From assembly GCF_009928525.1 (NCBI RefSeq), contig NZ_JAABOK010000007.1:62001-126000 (forward strand): 64,000 nucleotides of DNA, read 5' to 3'. Under the pieces are notes generated by a model. That model made no database searches and was not told the DNA's origin. It saw only the letters and a program-made list of their open reading frames with translations. Source of the DNA: Chitinophaga solisilvae (GTDB lineage: Bacteria; Bacteroidota; Bacteroidia; Chitinophagales; Chitinophagaceae). Of this stretch, positions 35,732-44,607 are shown in pieces. Both the position numbers and the translations under genes were made by a program. How positions within the stretch are numbered: the stretch's first letter is position 1; every line of letters starts with the position of its first letter.

Positions 35732-36427
35732 TTACACTTTCCGTAGTGTGCGGAAAAGGCGATCCCAGATGGTAGTATAAAAGCCATAGTTATATGCTTC
35801 ATGGCGGTGATGCCCGTGATGAAAGGCAGAAGTACCAAGGTACTGCATTCCCAGCCACCGGCGGATATTTTCAGGGATAGGCTCCATCCCCAGGTGCCCC
35901 ATCATCCCAAAGAAGACGTTTATGACCAGGTAGATGATGATACCATAGATATTCAGGCGGAAAGGCAGCAGCAGTATCAGCCATAGTGCGCCGAAGCTGA
36001 GTGTTTCCAGGGGATGCAGTATGAAGAGGTCTATTGGTACAGGATCCGTTGCTTCATGATGCAGGCGGTGGAGCGTCTTATACAGGAAGGCATGCTGATG
36101 TATGAGATAATGAAAGAGGTACATCAGCAGATCCATAGCCAGGAAGAGCGCCAGGGCATCTGTGAAGATGCGCCAGGAGACGTCCGTGCTGATGAGGATC
36201 ACTCCCATCAGCCAGGCTTCATACCCTATCCAGGTGATGACGGTGTTGATGGCGCAGGTCATCAGTGCAATGGACCACTGCCTGCGGCTATAGGCAAACA
36301 TCTGCCGCCGGGGCTGCCTTTGCAGTACATTCCCCACTGCCAGTACCCCGATCATAATCAGGAAGTTTTCTGCCGCAAAAAGCAACCATACCAGCCAGGG
36401 GGACATATGTCGGAGCACCTCAAGCAT
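35732..36427 (-). CDS. Fatty acid hydroxylase / sterol desaturase family protein
   Basis: 231 aa integral membrane di-iron enzyme. The eight-histidine pattern is present: HYLIHQH (about residue 106), HRLHHEA (about 121), and HHGHHRHEAYNYG near the C-terminus (about 206). Four membrane helices surround these. It hydroxylates or desaturates a membrane lipid; in related bacteria candidates are fatty acyl chains or carotenoids. Divergent from the GntR gene across a region that holds an AT-rich inverted repeat. Confidence 0.88.
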   Translation of the reverse strand: MLEVLRHMSPWLVWLLFAAENFLIMIGVLAVGNVLQRQPRRQMFAYSRRQWSIALMTCAINTVITWIGYEAWLMGVILISTDVSWRIFTDALALFLAMDLLMYLFHYLIHQHAFLYKTLHRLHHEATDPVPIDLFILHPLETLSFGALWLILLLPFRLNIYGIIIYLVINVFFGMMGHLGMEPIPENIRRWLGMQYLGTSAFHHGHHRHEAYNYGFYTTIWDRLFRTLRKV

Positions 36428-36435
36428 TTTATTAT

Positions 36436-36529
36436 TTTTTTATTTTCTTATTTGAGATTTTGTGGTGTGCTTGATCTGCCGCTTTTTTCAAAGGTAGTCC
36501 GACAACATCTCAAATAAAAAAATAAAAAA
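36436..36529. repeat. AT-rich inverted repeat (ATTTGAGAT family), copy 1
   Basis: Arms of 23 nt (36436-36458 and 36507-36529, one mismatch) ending inward in ATTTGAGAT / ATCTCAAAT, with a 48-nt interior. It lies in the divergent promoter region of the hydroxylase and GntR genes. The same ATTTGAGAT arm recurs at 58062-58163. Confidence 0.8.
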
Positions 36530-36553
36530 GTAGCCACATCTTAAATAAAATTC

Positions 36554-36561
36554 TATCTTTG
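36554..36561 (+). promoter_or_regulatory. -7 promoter element of the GntR gene
   Basis: TATCTTTG, an exact TAnnTTTG match 15 bp upstream of the ATG at 36577. If used, the transcript would start inside or just before the GntR operator and have almost no leader. Confidence 0.6.
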
Positions 36562-36566
36562 CAAAC

Positions 36567-36581
36567 ATCTGATGATATGAT
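36567..36581. promoter_or_regulatory. GntR operator, site 1
   Basis: ATCTGAT-G-ATATGAT, a 7-1-7 near-palindrome that overlaps the expected transcription start and the start codon of the GntR gene. It shares 18 of 20 bases (with the CAAAC in front) with the site at 37269-37283, which suggests autoregulation. Confidence 0.65.
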
Positions 36582-37251
36582 GAGTACAATACAGGCACCT
36601 TTAAAACGTCAAAGTCTGGCAGAGAGTGTAGCAGCCAGCATGCAGGAATTAATCAATACCGGCAAATATGCTATGGGGCAGCAGCTTCCGACGGAGCCGG
36701 AGCTGATGCAGCTATATGGCGTAGGGCGTTCCAGTATCCGCGAGGCGGTGAAAACACTGGCCAACAAAGGGTTAGTACGTGTGCAGCAAGGGTTGGGCAC
36801 TTTTGTTGTATCACAGACGGGGAACGGAGAGCCGCTGGCACAGCGGTTGCAGCGGGCGGCTTTTGAGGAGCTGAACGAGGTGAGGTTGCTGCTGGAAGTG
36901 AAAATCGCGGAGAAAGCTGCTATGCACCGTACCACCAAGGAAATAGAGAAGATGAAAGGCTTTCTGAAGAAGCGGTTCAACTATGCAGCCAGCCAGCAGC
37001 TGGAAGCATGCATTCAGGCAGATATCAATTTCCACACCACCATTGCGGAAGCCTCCAAGAATGAAATTATGCTGGACCTGTACAATACGGTAGCCACCCA
37101 CCTGAAGCAATCATTCATGCACCGCTACGGGAATACGGACTCGTTTATTGAGTCGCAGCCCCTGCATGATGCACTGCTGCAGAGCATTATAGACAAAGAT
37201 CCAAAGAAAGCGCTGCTGTGGGCGACAAAAATCACCACACACGCCAAATAA
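36577..37251 (+). CDS. GntR/FadR-family transcriptional regulator
   Basis: 225 aa from ATG 36577 (a second ATG follows at once); an in-frame TTG 18 bp upstream is less likely because it lies in the -7 box. The winged HTH is LPTEPELMQLYGVGRSSIREAVK followed by VRVQQGLGTFVV (split over the wing; about residues 37-85), and the C-terminal all-helical FCD domain has the metal-binding pattern (DINFHTTIAEASKNEIM). It probably represses itself and the downstream MFS pump through matching palindromes. Confidence 0.9.
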   Translation: MMSTIQAPLKRQSLAESVAASMQELINTGKYAMGQQLPTEPELMQLYGVGRSSIREAVKTLANKGLVRVQQGLGTFVVSQTGNGEPLAQRLQRAAFEELNEVRLLLEVKIAEKAAMHRTTKEIEKMKGFLKKRFNYAASQQLEACIQADINFHTTIAEASKNEIMLDLYNTVATHLKQSFMHRYGNTDSFIESQPLHDALLQSIIDKDPKKALLWATKITTHAK

Positions 37252-37268
37252 AATTTTTATTCACAAAC

Positions 37269-37283
37269 ATCAGATGATCTGAT
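37269..37283. promoter_or_regulatory. GntR operator, site 2
   Basis: ATCAGAT-G-ATCTGAT is a perfect 7-bp inverted repeat around one base, 13 bp before the MFS gene start. Same geometry as FadR-type operators and as the site in front of the GntR gene. Confidence 0.7.
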
Positions 37284-37296
37284 CTAAACCACACCC

Positions 37297-38520
37297 ATGA
37301 CAACGACCATGCAGGAAGAACCCAAAGTGGTGGCAGAACAGGCCGCCAAGCAAACGGTTTTTTCGATACTTATTGCACTCAGCTTCACGCATTTGCTGAA
37401 CGACACTTTACAATCACTGATACCAGCTATCTATCCGCTGGTAAAAAAATCACTGAACCTCTCCTTCAGCCAAATAGGACTCATCACGCTCACCTTCCAG
37501 ATGTCAGCATCATTGCTGCAGCCGCTGGTGGGCATTTTCACAGACCGCAAGCCCCAGCCTTACTCGCTGGCCATCGGAATGACCTTTACCCTTACAGGAT
37601 TGATAAGCCTGGCTTTTGCCAACTCCCTCCCGCTGGTATTATTGTCAGTGGCGCTGGTAGGTATCGGCTCTTCGGTATTTCATCCGGAGGCGTCGCGCCT
37701 GGCCTATATGGCATCCGGCGGGCGGCATGGCATGGCCCAGTCACTCTTCCAGGTAGGCGGTAATGCCGGCAGTTCGCTGGGGCCTTTGCTGGCAGCCATG
37801 ATTATTGTGCCGCTGGGGCAGTTCCATATTATCTGGTTCTCTCTCGCCGCACTCCTGGCCATTTTTGTCATGCTGTATATCAGTAAATGGTACCGCGGCA
37901 ATATGGACAGGATCAAGCCCAAGAAATCGGCCACCCACGTAAAACACCAACTGCCGGCAGCAAAGGTTATCTTCTCCCTGTTTATCCTGCTGGTACTGAT
38001 ATTCTCCAAATATTTCTATATGGCCAGCATGACCAGCTACTATACCTTTTACCTGATAGACCGTTTCGGCCTTTCCGTACAGTCTTCCCAGGTATACCTG
38101 TTCATATTTCTGCTTGCTGTAGCAGCAGGCACCTTCATCGGCGGACCGGTGGGCGACCGTATCGGCCGCAAATATGTAATCTGGATCAGCATCCTGGGCG
38201 TAGCGCCCTTCTCCATGCTGCTGCCGCATGTTAACCTTTTCTGGACTGCCGTATGCAGCGTTTTCATCGGAGTGATTCTGTCGTCGGCCTTCTCCGCCAT
38301 TCTCGTATATGCGCAGGAGTTAGTGCCCGGAAAAGTAGGCATGATTGCCGGACTGTTCTTCGGACTGGCCTTCGGCATGGCCGGTGTAGGCTCCGCCCTC
38401 CTGGGCCGCCTCGCCGACAATACCAGCATCCAGTATGTATATCAGGTGTGTGCATACCTTCCCTTAATAGGACTCCTGACAGGGTTTCTGCCGAATCTGG
38501 AGAAGAAGAAAAAACAATAA
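37297..38520 (+). CDS. MFS transporter, Fsr (fosmidomycin resistance)-like
   Basis: 407 aa with 12 predicted membrane helices. The region GSSVFHPEASRLAYMASGGR followed by HGMAQSLFQVGGNAGSSLGP (about residues 125-165) is the signature of the Fsr branch of the major facilitator superfamily, known for fosmidomycin efflux in E. coli. Two in-frame ATGs lie four codons apart. Preceded by a perfect GntR-type palindrome; substrate in this organism unknown. The TAA stop is part of hairpin copy 7. Confidence 0.88.
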   Translation: MTTTMQEEPKVVAEQAAKQTVFSILIALSFTHLLNDTLQSLIPAIYPLVKKSLNLSFSQIGLITLTFQMSASLLQPLVGIFTDRKPQPYSLAIGMTFTLTGLISLAFANSLPLVLLSVALVGIGSSVFHPEASRLAYMASGGRHGMAQSLFQVGGNAGSSLGPLLAAMIIVPLGQFHIIWFSLAALLAIFVMLYISKWYRGNMDRIKPKKSATHVKHQLPAAKVIFSLFILLVLIFSKYFYMASMTSYYTFYLIDRFGLSVQSSQVYLFIFLLAVAAGTFIGGPVGDRIGRKYVIWISILGVAPFSMLLPHVNLFWTAVCSVFIGVILSSAFSAILVYAQELVPGKVGMIAGLFFGLAFGMAGVGSALLGRLADNTSIQYVYQVCAYLPLIGLLTGFLPNLEKKKKQ

Positions 38521-38640
38521 TTACGAATTACGAATGATGAATGGCGAATGAGGAGCGAAGATTTAAGCAGATAAAGAAATTCTCTATCCGCTTAAATCTT
38601 CGCTCCTCATTCGCCATTCATCATTCGTAATTCGTAATTA
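38518..38640. repeat. Heptad-arm hairpin, copy 7 (perfect 51-bp arms)
   Basis: Left arm 38518-38568 and right arm 38590-38640 are perfectly complementary. Two heptads are changed (AATGATG, AATGGCG) and both changes are mirrored in the other arm. Inner arm AGGAGCGAAGATTTAAGC as in copies 1 and 10. The MFS stop codon TAA is the first three bases. Confidence 0.97.
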
Positions 38641-38704
38641 CTTAAATCCCCACCATTCATCAAAGCAAATCCAAATACTTTAACTTGCAACAAAATTTAT
38701 AAAT

Positions 38705-39595
38705 ATGTGGAAAGGTATATTGTTGGTACTTATAGGGGCATGCAGCTTTGGTATTTTATCAACAATTGTTAAACTGGGGTATCAGCAAGGTTTTACGCTG
38801 GGAGAGCTATGTAGTGTGCAGGCAGGATTCGGGATGCTGGCATTGTGGGTGCTGCATTTTTTATCGGGGAGAAAAACGTCCGGGCTGAATAACAGGGATG
38901 TACGTACGTCATTTATACTGGGCAGTTCCACTGGTCTGGTGAGCATTACCTATTATCAGAGTGTAAAGTATATACCGGCGAGTATTGGTATTGTGCTGCT
39001 GATGCAGTTTACCTGGATGAGTATGTTGGCAGAATGGGTGATATATAAGAAGAAACCTACAGCAGTTCAGTGGATAGCCGTCGTTTTTATACTGACCGGC
39101 ACGCTGCTGGCAGGAGGCGTTTTCAACAGCAGTAATATGCAGCTGGACTGGCGGGGCATTGGCTTCGGCTTGCTGGCAGCTGCTTTTTATACCATCTTTA
39201 TTGTGGTGAGCAGCCGGGTGGGGCAATCGCTCAGTCCTGTGCTGAAAAGTGCCTGGATAGTTACCGGTGCTTTTATCATCATTACCGTATTATTTCCGCC
39301 GGCGTACCTTATCAACGGCCGGTTTACGCAACCGCCGCTGTGGGCCTGGGGTATGCCGCTGGCATTGTTTGGTACGGTGCTGCCTCCGTTCCTGTTTTCC
39401 AAGGGCATGCCGCAAACCGGTGTGGCGCTGGGAGCCATTCTGAGTGCTGCAGAACTGCCGGTGGCCATGATTTCTGCCACCATTCTGCTCCATGAATCCG
39501 TGAGCCCGTTGCAGATAGCCGGTGTCATCATCATACTGGGCGCCATTGTGATGGCCAATCTGATGAAGCCCAAAGCGGCGCCCGCCCACGCATAA
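38705..39595 (+). CDS. EamA/DMT-family transporter
   Basis: 296 aa with ten membrane helices arranged as two EamA repeats: the first runs to about residue 137, the second starts near WRGIGFGLLAAAFYTIFIVV. This is the layout of drug/metabolite exporters (RhaT/YdcZ-like). Export of an amino acid or other metabolite is plausible; no neighbour points to a substrate. Confidence 0.88.
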   Translation: MWKGILLVLIGACSFGILSTIVKLGYQQGFTLGELCSVQAGFGMLALWVLHFLSGRKTSGLNNRDVRTSFILGSSTGLVSITYYQSVKYIPASIGIVLLMQFTWMSMLAEWVIYKKKPTAVQWIAVVFILTGTLLAGGVFNSSNMQLDWRGIGFGLLAAAFYTIFIVVSSRVGQSLSPVLKSAWIVTGAFIIITVLFPPAYLINGRFTQPPLWAWGMPLALFGTVLPPFLFSKGMPQTGVALGAILSAAELPVAMISATILLHESVSPLQIAGVIIILGAIVMANLMKPKAAPAHA

Positions 39596-39671
39596 TACCG
39601 CAGGAACACTCTCCTGCTTTTTTATTGGCCCGCAAGGCTTACTAATTCACTTATAAGGCGTTTTTTTTATT

Positions 39672-39679
39672 TATCTTTG
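39672..39679 (+). promoter_or_regulatory. Bacteroidota -7 promoter element
   Basis: TATCTTTG, exact TAnnTTTG, 42 bp ahead of the TPR membrane protein gene. Confidence 0.5.
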
Positions 39680-39720
39680 CCCCCGCTATCAGAATCAAGT
39701 GATTTACGAACTGTTTATAC

Positions 39721-40371
39721 ATGAAAGCATTTAACTTTTTTATTCTATATCGTTTCCCTATCGGGATCGTGTTATTGCTGGCTGGTATTGCCCTGGGCTT
39801 TACTATCGGATGGTGGGAAGCTACTATTGTGCTGGTGATTGCTGTGATTTGTATTGTCACCCACCTGCTGTTCGGACCAATGAGAATGGTGCAGGAAGCC
39901 GTGGAAGCCGGCAATATTGAAAGAGCTACCGCTCTGATGAATATGGTGAAATTCCCTAAACTGTTGTATAAACCTATCCGCTCCGTATATTATTTTATGC
40001 AGAGCAACATGGCCATGTACAGCAACGACCTGGATAAGGCAGAAAGCACCATCCGGCAGAGTATTCAGTCTGGCAGCCCGATGAAGGAATATGAAGGCAT
40101 GCAGTATTTCCAGCTGGGAACCATCGCCTACCAGAAAAATGACCTGAAAACGGCTGACCAGAACCTGAAGAAAGCCGTGCGCATGGGCCTCCCGGACAAA
40201 GAAAATACCGCTGCCGCCCTCCTTACCCTGGCCTCTATCGCCATGAACCGCCGCGACTTTAAATCCGCCAAAGAATATTTCCGCAGAGCCAAAGCCCAAA
40301 AGCCCACAACTCCGCAGATAGTAAGCCAGATCAAAGAAATGGATAAGTATATTTCGAGGATGCCGGGTTGA
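39721..40371 (+). CDS. Membrane protein with TPR domain
   Basis: 216 aa. Two adjacent membrane helices at the N-terminus (FPIGIVLLLAGIALGFTIGW and ATIVLVIAVICIVTHLLF, about residues 12-53) and a soluble TPR-like helical domain (about 60-210; QYFQLGTIAYQKNDLKTADQ). I recognise this two-helix plus TPR layout from other Bacteroidota but not a function. Ends 7 bp before hairpin copy 8. Confidence 0.72.
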   Translation: MKAFNFFILYRFPIGIVLLLAGIALGFTIGWWEATIVLVIAVICIVTHLLFGPMRMVQEAVEAGNIERATALMNMVKFPKLLYKPIRSVYYFMQSNMAMYSNDLDKAESTIRQSIQSGSPMKEYEGMQYFQLGTIAYQKNDLKTADQNLKKAVRMGLPDKENTAAALLTLASIAMNRRDFKSAKEYFRRAKAQKPTTPQIVSQIKEMDKYISRMPG

Positions 40372-40378
40372 TTTGGGA

Positions 40379-40522
40379 AATTACGAATTACGAATTGCGA
40401 ATTACGAATGAAAAAGCGGAGAGCAATTCGAAGATTAAAGAGGATATTTAATAGTTATCACCTTAATCTTCGAATTACTCTCCGCTTTTTCATTCGTAAT
40501 TCGCAATTCGTAATTCGTAATT
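40379..40522. repeat. Heptad-arm hairpin, copy 8 (60-bp arms, one mismatch)
   Basis: Left arm 40379-40438 and right arm 40463-40522 differ at one base. Four heptads, AATG, then AAAAAGCGGAGAG and AATTCGAAGATTAA. It ends 19 bp before the btuB start codon, so it takes up nearly the whole leader region of the B12 locus. Confidence 0.97.
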
Positions 40523-40541
40523 GTTGTCTTTACTTTGCACC

Positions 40542-42488
40542 ATGAAATTCAACATCTACACATTTTCATTACTGTTATTCGCGAGAGCAGCAACTGCGCA
40601 GGATTCCATCTCTCAGCGCAGCCAGCTGAGCGAGGTGACGGTTACTGCGGCCAAGGTACCGATGAAGGCAGGTGAAACCGGTAAAATAGTTACTGTTTTA
40701 TCGCGGGAATACCTGGATAAGCAGGGAGGGAAAAGCATCTCGCAGGTGCTGAATGAACAGGCCGGCATGGTAGTCAACGGCGCCTCCAATAACCGTGGAT
40801 CTATACAGGAAGTATATATGCGTGGAGCGCCCAACGGCAATGTGCTGATCCTGGTGGACGGCATGCCCGTAAGCGATGCCTCCCAGATAGCCAATACCTT
40901 TGACCTCAATTTTATCAGTCCGGATCAGATAGAACGAATTGAAATCCTCCGTGGCAGCCAGTCTACATTATATGGCTCCAATGCAGTAACCGGCGTTATC
41001 AATATTATCACACGTAAAACAGGCGATAAAAAGCTGGGAGCCTCTCTCAATGCCGGTTATGGCAGCTATAACAGCGCTGCCGGCAATGTTAATGTCTATG
41101 GGAACGTCCGCAGCTTTTCCTGGCAGGCCGGTTACAAACAGGAATATTCCGATGGCCAGTCTGATGCCTATGATAAAACCGGCAGCGGCGGATTTGATAA
41201 GGATGGCTTCCGCCAGCAGACGGCATTTGCCAAACTGGGGCTGCAGGCAACTTCCCGCTGGAATCTGCAATACCTGTTCAACTGGAGCAACTACTTCCAT
41301 GACCTGGATGTGATGCCCTATACAGATGAAAAGGATTATACCGGTAAATATAAATATCTGCTCAACAGCTTCAGCAGTGAGTATAAGTTCAAAACCGGCT
41401 CCTGGCATGTGTTATACAGCTATCAGCATACAAACAGGAAACAGATCAATGACTCCTCCTGGATTTCGCCGGTAGGCTTTGGTAAATATGACGATACCAG
41501 ACTTATCTCCGGTATCCACCAGGCAGAAACGTATGTGAACTGGCATATCAGCCGGGTTGTGCAGCTGGTTGGCGGTGGTGCTTTCAGCTATACCAGGATG
41601 CAGCAGGATAACCTGAATGTGGGGAACTATGACGGAGCAGAGGCGGTATTGTCCTACCTTTCACCGGATAGCAGCCATACCTCGCAGACCAGCGTGTATG
41701 CGTCTGTGCTATTGCATAACCTGGGCGGATTCAACCTGGAAGCGGGTGGCAGACTAAACCATCATAGTCTGTATGGTAATAATCAAACCTTCTCCTTCAA
41801 CCCTTCTTACCTGATTAACAACCGGCATAAGATTTTTATTAATATATCATCAGCATACCGCGTACCTTCCCTCTACCAGTTGTATACGGCAGGCTATGGC
41901 AACCGGAACCTGAAGCCGGAGAGCACGGTCAGCTATGAAACCGGCTACCAGGCCACGCTGGCAGGTAATGCCCTGAATATCAGGGTGGCAGGCTTCGCCA
42001 GGAAGACCCGCGACCTGATTGTTTTCATATCAGATACCCTGCCTCCATACGGCGGGTATGACAATGCCTACAGGCAGCGGGCCTACGGCGGAGAAGCCGA
42101 GGCTGCCTGGCACATCACCAAAGGGCTGGACCTGACTGTCAACTACAGCTATACTGATGGAAAAATAACCAAACTGCAGGATGGTAAAGATACCTCCTAT
42201 TATAACCTGCTCAGAATCCCGAAACATGCTGTGAATGCTACTTTGGGCTATCAGGTAACACGGGCGCTCTATACATCCGCCACACTGAAATACACCGGCG
42301 AACGCTATGACAACAGCCAGCCAATGGGTGATTATTACACCATAGATCTCTATGGTGAGTATAAATTTGGTAACTTGCTGAAAATTTTCGCAGGGTTCAG
42401 AAATATTACAGATTATCAGTATTTTGACATCCTGGGGTATAATTCCCGCCGGTTTAATTTTAATACCGGTATCGTCGTAAATTTGTAA
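40542..42488 (+). CDS. btuB: TonB-dependent receptor, BtuB-like (vitamin B12)
   Basis: 648 aa outer-membrane receptor from ATG 40542 (MKFNIYTFSLLLFARAATAQD signal peptide); seven codons of upstream frame are ignored. The TonB box/plug region is RSQLSEVTVTAAKVPMKAGE, with ILVDGMPVSDASQ and IERIEILRGSQSTLYGSNAV (split over the plug motif) about residues 105-150; the rest is a 22-strand barrel ending GIVVNL with a C-terminal aromatic-type strand. Assignment to B12 rests on the cobUTSC genes that follow and the BtuB-like plug, not on barrel details. Confidence 0.85.
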   Translation: MKFNIYTFSLLLFARAATAQDSISQRSQLSEVTVTAAKVPMKAGETGKIVTVLSREYLDKQGGKSISQVLNEQAGMVVNGASNNRGSIQEVYMRGAPNGNVLILVDGMPVSDASQIANTFDLNFISPDQIERIEILRGSQSTLYGSNAVTGVINIITRKTGDKKLGASLNAGYGSYNSAAGNVNVYGNVRSFSWQAGYKQEYSDGQSDAYDKTGSGGFDKDGFRQQTAFAKLGLQATSRWNLQYLFNWSNYFHDLDVMPYTDEKDYTGKYKYLLNSFSSEYKFKTGSWHVLYSYQHTNRKQINDSSWISPVGFGKYDDTRLISGIHQAETYVNWHISRVVQLVGGGAFSYTRMQQDNLNVGNYDGAEAVLSYLSPDSSHTSQTSVYASVLLHNLGGFNLEAGGRLNHHSLYGNNQTFSFNPSYLINNRHKIFINISSAYRVPSLYQLYTAGYGNRNLKPESTVSYETGYQATLAGNALNIRVAGFARKTRDLIVFISDTLPPYGGYDNAYRQRAYGGEAEAAWHITKGLDLTVNYSYTDGKITKLQDGKDTSYYNLLRIPKHAVNATLGYQVTRALYTSATLKYTGERYDNSQPMGDYYTIDLYGEYKFGNLLKIFAGFRNITDYQYFDILGYNSRRFNFNTGIVVNL

Positions 42489-42507
42489 ACTCAAAAAAAT
42501 CCAGATA

Positions 42508-43104
42508 ATGTCATTAAAGAATCTCAATCCCCGGCTTGGACTCATGCTGCTGTTTATACTGGTAGCAGGTATCATCCGTGTTGTGCTGGGAGCTGACAGC
42601 AATATGTCGCCCATCGCGATGTTTACGCCTGTAGGCGCTATGGCGCTGTTTGGCGGTGCTTCTTTCTCACAGAAGTGGAAATCATACGCTTTTCCGCTGT
42701 TAACTTTATTTATCAGCGATATTATCCTGATGCAGGTATTTCACAAAGAATATGCTTCAGGTCTGCTGTACAAGGGTTGGATGTGGAACTATGTGAGCTT
42801 TGTATTGATGGTGCTGATTGGTCAGGTAATGATCCAGAAAATCAGCGCAGGCAGAATAGTACTGGCTTCTGTAGCAGCAGCCTTCCTGCACTTCCTGGTT
42901 TCCAACTTCGGCGTATGGGTAAGCGGCTCCACCGATATTACAACGGGTCTGCCTTTTACCAGAGATATAGCTGGTCTTACTAAATGCTATATCCTGGCAA
43001 TCCCTTACATGCAGTATACGCTGATCGGTACACTGATTTACAGCGCCATTTTCTTTGGCGGCTTCGAACTGGTACAGCGCAGGCTCCGTCCCGCTCACCA
43101 GTAA
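42508..43104 (+). CDS. DUF6580 family membrane protein
   Basis: 198 aa, six membrane helices. Begins MSLKNLNPRLGLMLLFILVA and has SPIAMFTPVGAMALFGGASF (about residues 32-51) and a central loop NFGVWVSGSTDITTGL. The membrane layout resembles small S-component type transporters. It sits 19 bp after btuB and before a DUF5074 lipoprotein, so a role in cobalamin or precursor uptake is a fair inference, not shown. Confidence 0.75.
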   Translation: MSLKNLNPRLGLMLLFILVAGIIRVVLGADSNMSPIAMFTPVGAMALFGGASFSQKWKSYAFPLLTLFISDIILMQVFHKEYASGLLYKGWMWNYVSFVLMVLIGQVMIQKISAGRIVLASVAAAFLHFLVSNFGVWVSGSTDITTGLPFTRDIAGLTKCYILAIPYMQYTLIGTLIYSAIFFGGFELVQRRLRPAHQ

Positions 43105-43125
43105 TATATCAAGATTTTTTTACGT

Positions 43126-43233
43126 TAGAGATTTAGCGGTTTGTTCTGAGCGATTCGTTTACTGAGACTCTGTCAAGATATTTTTTTGCGGACTATCATA
43201 AACAGCTACGAAAGACAAATCACTAAATCTCTA
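43126..43233. repeat. Imperfect inverted repeat in the B12 locus
   Basis: TAGAGATTTAG (43126-43136) and CTAAATCTCTA (43223-43233) are exact reverse complements, and GTTTGT / ACAAATC add weaker pairing inside. The interior of about 86 nt is mostly unpaired. It does not match the heptad-arm family. Located between the DUF6580 and DUF5074 genes. Confidence 0.55.
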
Positions 43234-43272
43234 CATATTTAGGGCAATACCATCGATAAATCCATTAATACC

Positions 43273-44604
43273 ATGCATAGAATTTCACACCGGTTCAAAC
43301 ATCTTTTCCTTCTGGCGACCGCTGCTGTACTCACTTTTACAGCTTGTAGCAAGAAAGATAACATCGCAGAAATTGTTGTTCCCCAGATTACCGCTCCCGG
43401 ACTGAACAACGGAAAAGATACTATCGGCGTAGGCGATACCAGAGTAATCAGACCTCAGCTGGCCAACGTTACCAATCCTACTTTCCTCTGGCTGGTAAAC
43501 GGCGAAGTAGCCGGCACCGACTCCATCTATACCTTTACACCTGCCAAAACCGGCGACTATACCATCTCTTTCAAGGTGAGCTCCGGCAACAGCCTGAACT
43601 CCTTCTTCTACCGTATCAAGGTAGTCGGTAAATATGATAACGGTTTTTACCTGGTTAATGAAGGATGGTTTACGCATGAACCGGGCAGCGTGAGCTTCTA
43701 CCGCAACGGTGCTGACACCATCTATAAAAATGTGTATGACCGCGAAAATCCGGGCAAAACAATAGGTAATTCTACCGACTTCGGCGCCATCTACAACGGT
43801 AAAATGTACCTGGTATCCAAACAGGGCGCATTTGTAGTAACAGATGCCTATTCCATGAAGGAAACGGGCCGTATAGACAATCTGCCTGCCGATGGCCGCG
43901 CTTTCTGCGGTATCGACAATAACAGGGGCCTTATCTCCACGGCAGACGGTATCTATCCGCTGAACCTGCAAACGCTGGCCATAGGCACTAAAATTCCAGG
44001 TATCAGCGGCCAGGTGGGCACCATGCTCAAAGCAGGCAACTACATCTTTGCCATGTCCCAGGATGCTGGTATCGTAGTACTCAATGCCAGCAATTATGCC
44101 ATCGTAAAAACGCTGATGAAGGCAGATGTGGGTCTGGCCCGCACGGCAGACGGCACCATCTGGGCCGGTATGGGCAAACAGCTGATCGCCATTGATCCGC
44201 TGGGCCTCACCACCACTACCGTAGCTGTTCCATTCGACCTGTATGGTGCATGGGGTGCGTGGAATGCCACCATGATTACGGCTTCTACCACTGAAAATGC
44301 TGTATGGATTGCCAAAACCAACGCCTGGGGCGCCGGTGGCAGAGAAATATACAAATACCTCGCCGGCAACCCTGCCTCCCTGCAGACGCCTTTCGTTACC
44401 TTACCTGCCGACCGCGAACTGTATGGCGCAGGCTTCAGGTACAACCCCGGCAACAACACCATCATTGCAACCAGTGTTGAACCTGGCTATGGCAGCCATT
44501 ATTCCAAAAACACCATGTTTATTTATAATGCCTTCACCGGCGCTACTGTTAAAGCTGTACCGTATGAAGGATATTTTTTCCCGGCAATACCAGTATTTAA
44601 TTAG
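43273..44604 (+). CDS. DUF5074 surface lipoprotein, BtuG-like
   Basis: 443 aa. Lipoprotein signal ending LTFTACSKKD (Cys at about 25), a PKD-like beta domain (about residues 35-115; FLWLVNGEVAGTDSIYTFTP), then a beta-propeller-like repeat region (about 120-440; DNGFYLVNEGWFTHEPGSVS, AGNYIFAMSQDAGIVVLN). Propeller lipoproteins next to BtuB in Bacteroidota (BtuG) bind cobalamin on the cell surface with very high affinity; position here between the receptor and cob genes supports the same job. Assignment to that function is inference. Confidence 0.78.
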   Translation: MHRISHRFKHLFLLATAAVLTFTACSKKDNIAEIVVPQITAPGLNNGKDTIGVGDTRVIRPQLANVTNPTFLWLVNGEVAGTDSIYTFTPAKTGDYTISFKVSSGNSLNSFFYRIKVVGKYDNGFYLVNEGWFTHEPGSVSFYRNGADTIYKNVYDRENPGKTIGNSTDFGAIYNGKMYLVSKQGAFVVTDAYSMKETGRIDNLPADGRAFCGIDNNRGLISTADGIYPLNLQTLAIGTKIPGISGQVGTMLKAGNYIFAMSQDAGIVVLNASNYAIVKTLMKADVGLARTADGTIWAGMGKQLIAIDPLGLTTTTVAVPFDLYGAWGAWNATMITASTTENAVWIAKTNAWGAGGREIYKYLAGNPASLQTPFVTLPADRELYGAGFRYNPGNNTIIATSVEPGYGSHYSKNTMFIYNAFTGATVKAVPYEGYFFPAIPVFN

Positions 44605-44607
44605 TTA

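Noticed and set aside
40372..40541. Cobalamin riboswitch before btuB
   Set aside because: The space is taken up by a simple long hairpin; no B12-box-like stretch seen.
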